From positions 62,001-126,000 of the forward strand of contig JAYODU010000005.1 in assembly GCA_038106445.1 (NCBI GenBank): 64,000 nucleotides of DNA, in the 5' to 3' direction. This document shows, piece by piece, positions 60,492-64,000 of this stretch (positions are counted from its first letter, which is position 1; every line of letters begins with the position of its first letter). This stretch comes from Pseudemcibacter sp038106445. Its GTDB lineage: Bacteria > Pseudomonadota > Alphaproteobacteria > Sphingomonadales > Emcibacteraceae. A program made the translations under genes and the position numbers. Under the pieces are notes generated by a model that worked only from the letters and a program-made list of their open reading frames with translations, was not told where the DNA came from and made no database searches.

Positions 60492-61787
60492 TTATACAGA
60501 TGCCGCGACCGCGTCGGCAATTTTTTCAATCTGATCCATAGTAATATAAATATGTGGGCAAAGCCGTGCCCGAAGAACATCTTCCCTGCCACCTATAGCC
60601 CCTGAAATACGATGTTTCTCATATAATGTTCTAGCCGCTTCGGGTGCATTTGTATTTGAAATAAGAGAAACTGTAATTCCACTGTTAAATCCTTCTGCCT
60701 GTTCTGTCAGGAAGCGAATGTTTGGAACTTTTTCCCTTAGCTGCGCCATCAGATTATTCGCAAGATAATTGATACGTGCTTCGATCCGGTCCTGTCCAAT
60801 CATTTGATGAAATTCCACGGCACGACCAAGTGCCCAGAGGCGGCCATCATCACGTTGCCCAAGGCTTTCAAATTTACGGGCACCCTGTTCCTTGACACGT
60901 TCCCATCCAACGGTAACAATATTGGGCCAAAGCTCGACTTGCGCTTCTTTCCTTACATAAACAAAACTTGCCTCGCGTGGGCCAAGTATCCATTTCTGGC
61001 CACTTGAAGTATAAAAATCGCAGCCCATGTCATGAAGATTAATATCCATATACCCGAATGTCTGTGCACCATCGACAAGGCATTTTGCGCCAACTGAATG
61101 GGCAAGTGCTGTCATTGATTTTCCGGGTAGGGCTGTTCCGGTCACGTTTGAAACATGACTGAATGCCAACACTTTTGTGTTTGAATTAATGGCTGCTTTA
61201 AATGGGGCAAGCAGATCTTCTTCTGTATTAAGTGTCTCGGCTGTGGAAACAGTAACGACCTTAAAGCCCAATCGTTCCGCACGTTGATGCCATGCGATAT
61301 TATTACAAGGATGATTTTGATCCCATATTAAAACTTCATCACCCGGACCAAGATCAAGGCCATTTATAACGGTATTGTTCGCTTCTGATGTGTTTCGGAC
61401 AAAACCGATCTCATCAGCATCTGCGCCAAGAAAACCGGCAATAAATTCGCGCGCCTTTTCAGTAAGATCACCATATTTATCACGGTTTTGAAATGAACAG
61501 TTCATTTCCATATCACGCGTATGTTCAATGACTGTTTCATGAACTATTTTGGGCGTTGGGGTCATGTTTGCGGCATTCATCATCATCAGGTCTTTTTCGA
61601 TGATAAATTCGGCCTGTACTGCTTTCCAGAAATCTTCATTTTCGGTCATCAGACCATTTGCGCTGGAAATGGCTTGCTGCATATTTTGTGCAGCAAGTGC
61701 TAATGAACTGCTACCGCTAAGATAAAGTGCGCTTATGCCTGTTGCACTGCCCATGGCACGTAAAAAATTACGTCGTGACTGGCTCAT
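60492..61787 (-). CDS. Tat-exported class V aminotransferase-fold protein
   Basis: A 431-residue fold-type I PLP enzyme. The twin-arginine signal peptide is SRRNFLRAMG (R5-R6) plus a hydrophobic stretch ending ALA. Class V features: DGAQTFGYMDINLHDMGCDF (PLP Asp) and SSGQKWILGPREASF (PLP Lys). Related to isopenicillin-N-epimerase/cysteine-desulfurase-like proteins. An exported PLP enzyme is unusual; Tat export allows folding with PLP first. Substrate unknown. Confidence 0.88.
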   Translation of the reverse strand: MSQSRRNFLRAMGSATGISALYLSGSSSLALAAQNMQQAISSANGLMTENEDFWKAVQAEFIIEKDLMMMNAANMTPTPKIVHETVIEHTRDMEMNCSFQNRDKYGDLTEKAREFIAGFLGADADEIGFVRNTSEANNTVINGLDLGPGDEVLIWDQNHPCNNIAWHQRAERLGFKVVTVSTAETLNTEEDLLAPFKAAINSNTKVLAFSHVSNVTGTALPGKSMTALAHSVGAKCLVDGAQTFGYMDINLHDMGCDFYTSSGQKWILGPREASFVYVRKEAQVELWPNIVTVGWERVKEQGARKFESLGQRDDGRLWALGRAVEFHQMIGQDRIEARINYLANNLMAQLREKVPNIRFLTEQAEGFNSGITVSLISNTNAPEAARTLYEKHRISGAIGGREDVLRARLCPHIYITMDQIEKIADAVAASV

Positions 61788-61915
61788 GATTATTCTCCCT
61801 ATTTTCAGTGTTTGATAATATTGTATATCCAGGTGTAGTAATTAGGCAATGTTTATATTGATTGTAATATTGCGCAGAACGATCATGGATATTTACTTGA
61901 TCTTAAGTTCAACAA

Positions 61916-62308
61916 TTATTGCCTGACCATTGCTTTTACCACGGATAAAAAACTTCCTCCGCCACAACCAACATCCAAAATGTCCATGACAGGATTAATT
62001 TCTAAATGCCGGTGTTTACCGCTTTCTTTCGCGCTTTGAACAAGTTCGTATATTTTGCCGTCGTTTTACGGGCTAAAGGGCCTGTAATCTGACCGGTAAT
62101 ATTTTGATAATTCTTTATATCCGGGCTGTGGATTTAAGAACCCGTGATTGCAGTTTCTGCAACTATATATTTGCCACTGTTTGTCATCGGGATATTCTGT
62201 ACACGACCCTGAAAATTTATATTCTAGTAAAGTTAAATTACAAATAGGGCAATGTTCGAAGATTTTCAAAGTAAATCCGTTACTTAACTTGGTATTGAGC
62301 TTGACCAT
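61916..62308 (-). pseudogene. Zinc-ribbon SAM-methyltransferase fragment with an in-frame stop
   Basis: The reverse frame from 62308 reads HCPICNLTLLEYKF and YSCRNCNHGFLNPQPGYKEL, the CxxC-CxxC ribbon of class I methyltransferases such as those of O-antigen or sugar clusters, then a TAA after RPFSP. The same frame continues with DGKIYELVQSAKESG and the SAM motif ILDVGCGGGSFL, then stops at 61916. So it carries one internal stop and lacks the rest of the methyltransferase domain. A two-step decay is likely; sequencing error could explain the first stop only. Confidence 0.7.
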
Positions 62309-62425
62309 AAGTTGTTAGGTTTTCTTATATATGTCAATGGAAAAATAATCTGGCATAAGAGGCAAATTATCTTGATTAAATGGGAACTACATGTCAGCCT
62401 GACAACATTCGGAAGGGATGGGCTA

Positions 62426-63619
62426 ATGAGAAAATATTTGTACCCTGTTTTGGGTTTTATTCTAATGCAATCGCAATTAACTTTTGCTGAAAATGATAAG
62501 CCACGGGCCAGAGATATTGGTATTGATGTGGGCACTATTGCACCGGGCCAATACAACGCCATAACTGATGTTAAAGGTGTTCTGGTGGGGCACCATACAG
62601 TTAATATTGGTGATGACATAAGGACTGGCATTACCGCTATTATTCCATCCAGCCATGATATGTATCTTTATCCCGTGCCGACATGGATTCATTCGGGAAA
62701 TGGGTATGGAAAATTAATTGGTGAAACGCAGGTGCGTGAATTCGGTGAAATTGAAACACCTATAATTCTTGGGTGTACCCTTTGTGTTTGGACTGCGGCT
62801 GAAGCATTAAAGGATTGGACGCTTAATAAAAGAAACGCAGGTCAGCATACAGTGAACCCGGTGGTGGGAGAAACTAACGACAGTCGCGTAAATAATATGT
62901 GGTCTCCGGACAGTGCCCGTGAAGAATACACAATCGCCGCGCTTGATGCCGCAAAATCCGGCCCGGTGGAAGAAGGCAGCGTTGGTGCCGGTCGTGGAAC
63001 CCAGGCCTTTGGCTGGAAGGGGGGTATTGGAACCAGTTCGAGGGTCCTTCCGCAAAGCCTTGGCGGCTATACGGTCGGTGTTCTTGTACAAACCAACTTT
63101 GGGGGTGATCTTAATATCAATGGTGCCCCGGTTGGACGCGAACTTGGTCAATATTCTTATAAAACACAGCTTGAAGAAGCCAGCCGCAATGAAGTGCCGA
63201 TGGATGGCGGGTCAATGATGATGGTCGTCGCGACCGATGCGCCAATACTTTCGCGTAATCTAGACCGGCTTGCAAAACGGGCAATGATGGGGCTTGCGAG
63301 AACTGGGTCAGTAGCGCATAACAGTTCCGGTGATTATGTTATCGCCTTTTCAACAAGCGAAGATGTCAGACGTGACCGTGTTGCCAGTGAACCTGTGCCA
63401 TCAAAAACGCTTAGCAATGCGGCAATGTCGCCGCTTTTTCAGGCTGTCGTCGAAGCAATACAGGAATCCGTTTATAACGCGATGCTTAAGGCTGAAACAG
63501 TGACAAGCAGTCGCGGTACATTGGAAGCCATTGATGTTGAAAAAGTGAAAGTAATTCTTGAAAAATATAATGTCACTGATTTTGATGAAAAACTATCACC
63601 CGGTAAGATAAATGAATAA
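62426..63619 (+). CDS. P1 family peptidase (DmpA-like, MEROPS S58)
   Basis: A 397-residue exported protein. Signal peptide about 1-20 (ends TFA). The S58/DmpA core is visible: TDVKGVLVGHHTV; GAGRGTQAFGWKGGIGTSSRV; and HNSSGDYVIAFSTSE. The family self-cleaves into two chains before a serine or threonine nucleophile and acts as an L-aminopeptidase or D-esterase. The ATG at 62426 (MRKYLYPV) follows GGAAGGGAT. It overlaps the next gene by 8 bp. Probably periplasmic. Confidence 0.88.
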   Translation: MRKYLYPVLGFILMQSQLTFAENDKPRARDIGIDVGTIAPGQYNAITDVKGVLVGHHTVNIGDDIRTGITAIIPSSHDMYLYPVPTWIHSGNGYGKLIGETQVREFGEIETPIILGCTLCVWTAAEALKDWTLNKRNAGQHTVNPVVGETNDSRVNNMWSPDSAREEYTIAALDAAKSGPVEEGSVGAGRGTQAFGWKGGIGTSSRVLPQSLGGYTVGVLVQTNFGGDLNINGAPVGRELGQYSYKTQLEEASRNEVPMDGGSMMMVVATDAPILSRNLDRLAKRAMMGLARTGSVAHNSSGDYVIAFSTSEDVRRDRVASEPVPSKTLSNAAMSPLFQAVVEAIQESVYNAMLKAETVTSSRGTLEAIDVEKVKVILEKYNVTDFDEKLSPGKINE

Positions 63620-64000
63620 GATAAAAGGCACAGAACAATTTATTGAAATTGCCAAAGCAACAGCGCGGATTAGAAGTGTCGTAAGTCCGACGTCACTCGT
63701 GAAAAGTAAGGCATTGAGCAAGGACAGAACCGGGGTTTATTTCAAAATGGAAAATCTGAACCCGACAGGTTCTTTTAAAATTCGCGGTGCAGCCAATAAA
63801 ATATTATCAATGACTGATGATGAACGGGCCAAAGGCGTAGTTACTGCATCAACCGGCAATCATGGAGCAGGGGTCGGGTTTATGTGCCATAAAACAGGAA
63901 CCAGGGGTACGGTTTTTGCGCCAAGCGATGTTATCACAGCGAAATATGAAGGCATGATAGCATTTGGTGTTGACGTAATAAAAACAGACGGTGATCCCAT
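63612..64000 (+). CDS. Threonine dehydratase-like PLP enzyme (runs off the window)
   Basis: The frame from the ATG at 63612 is open to the window edge (129 codons). It reads the N-terminal part of a fold-type II PLP enzyme: YFKMENLNPTGSFKIRGA (PLP Lys K56), then VVTASTGNHGAGVGF (the S/TGNHG phosphate-cup motif). This matches threonine/serine dehydratase and related ureidosuccinase or racemase-type enzymes. It overlaps the peptidase end by 8 bp, so co-translated. The C-terminal part is not seen. Confidence 0.85.
   Translation, partial: MNKIKGTEQFIEIAKATARIRSVVSPTSLVKSKALSKDRTGVYFKMENLNPTGSFKIRGAANKILSMTDDERAKGVVTASTGNHGAGVGFMCHKTGTRGTVFAPSDVITAKYEGMIAFGVDVIKTDGDP

Overview
The window looks like a stretch of chromosome from a marine-type, fairly AT-rich alphaproteobacterium. 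Reasons: the gene order folK / rpoZ / rsh / pyrE / DUF2062 / pdxJ / acpS / lepB / rnc / era, the neighbours recG, sdhE, mfd and DUF502, the DUF2336 proteins, and a bacterial ceramide (sphingolipid) locus of the Caulobacter type. No genus can be named from the sequence alone.

Layout. 0-4.7 kb: end of sfsA, a CinA-like gene, tRNA-Leu(UAA), a chimeric DUF2336/histidine-kinase remnant, NAD kinase, a frameshifted DUF2336 gene and a lone FlgC-like gene. 4.7-12 kb: mfd-sdhE, recG, rsmJ, DUF502. 12-21 kb: a sphingolipid region. It has a GNAT-type ceramide synthase, an LptF/LptG-like permease pair, a diacylglycerol/ceramide-kinase-like protein that has lost its GGDG motif, then serine palmitoyltransferase, a dedicated ACP, a CerR-like reductase and an acyl-AMP ligase. 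21-31 kb: EamA and MFS transporters, recX, an EF-hand protein, dapA, smpB, an aminotransferase, an APC permease, an Asn/Arg-rich repeat protein, a family 5 uracil-DNA glycosylase and a NYN protein. 31.5-40.6 kb: the housekeeping block from folK to era, with a tandem lepB duplication. 40.6-47.8 kb: arginase and a divergent Lrp-type regulator, a TonB-dependent receptor and gatCAB.

48-56.6 kb is accessory DNA. tRNA-Ser(GCU) is followed by a primase fragment truncated at its N-terminus and apparently cut off at its C-terminus. Next comes a very compact seven-gene operon: DUF3429, an FAD-dependent oxidoreductase, an SDR, three different photolyase/cryptochrome proteins (the last with the four iron-sulfur cysteines of the bacterial (6-4) photolyases) and a 57-residue zinc-motif DUF2256 protein. 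Five of its six junctions are ATGA overlaps and the sixth is a direct abutment.

56.6-64 kb is a decaying patchwork: small hypothetical and VOC genes, a MocR-type C-terminal fragment, a TetR gene with a clear 20-bp palindromic operator, an orphan fetB, a TPR gene with an in-frame stop, a DUF1080 lipoprotein, a Tat-exported class V aminotransferase, a broken methyltransferase, a P1-family peptidase and the start of a threonine-dehydratase-like gene.

The two regions most worth follow-up are the sphingolipid locus and the triple-photolyase operon. Several genes are disrupted by frameshifts or in-frame stops. That is either real decay or sequencing/assembly error, and the sequence alone cannot say which.
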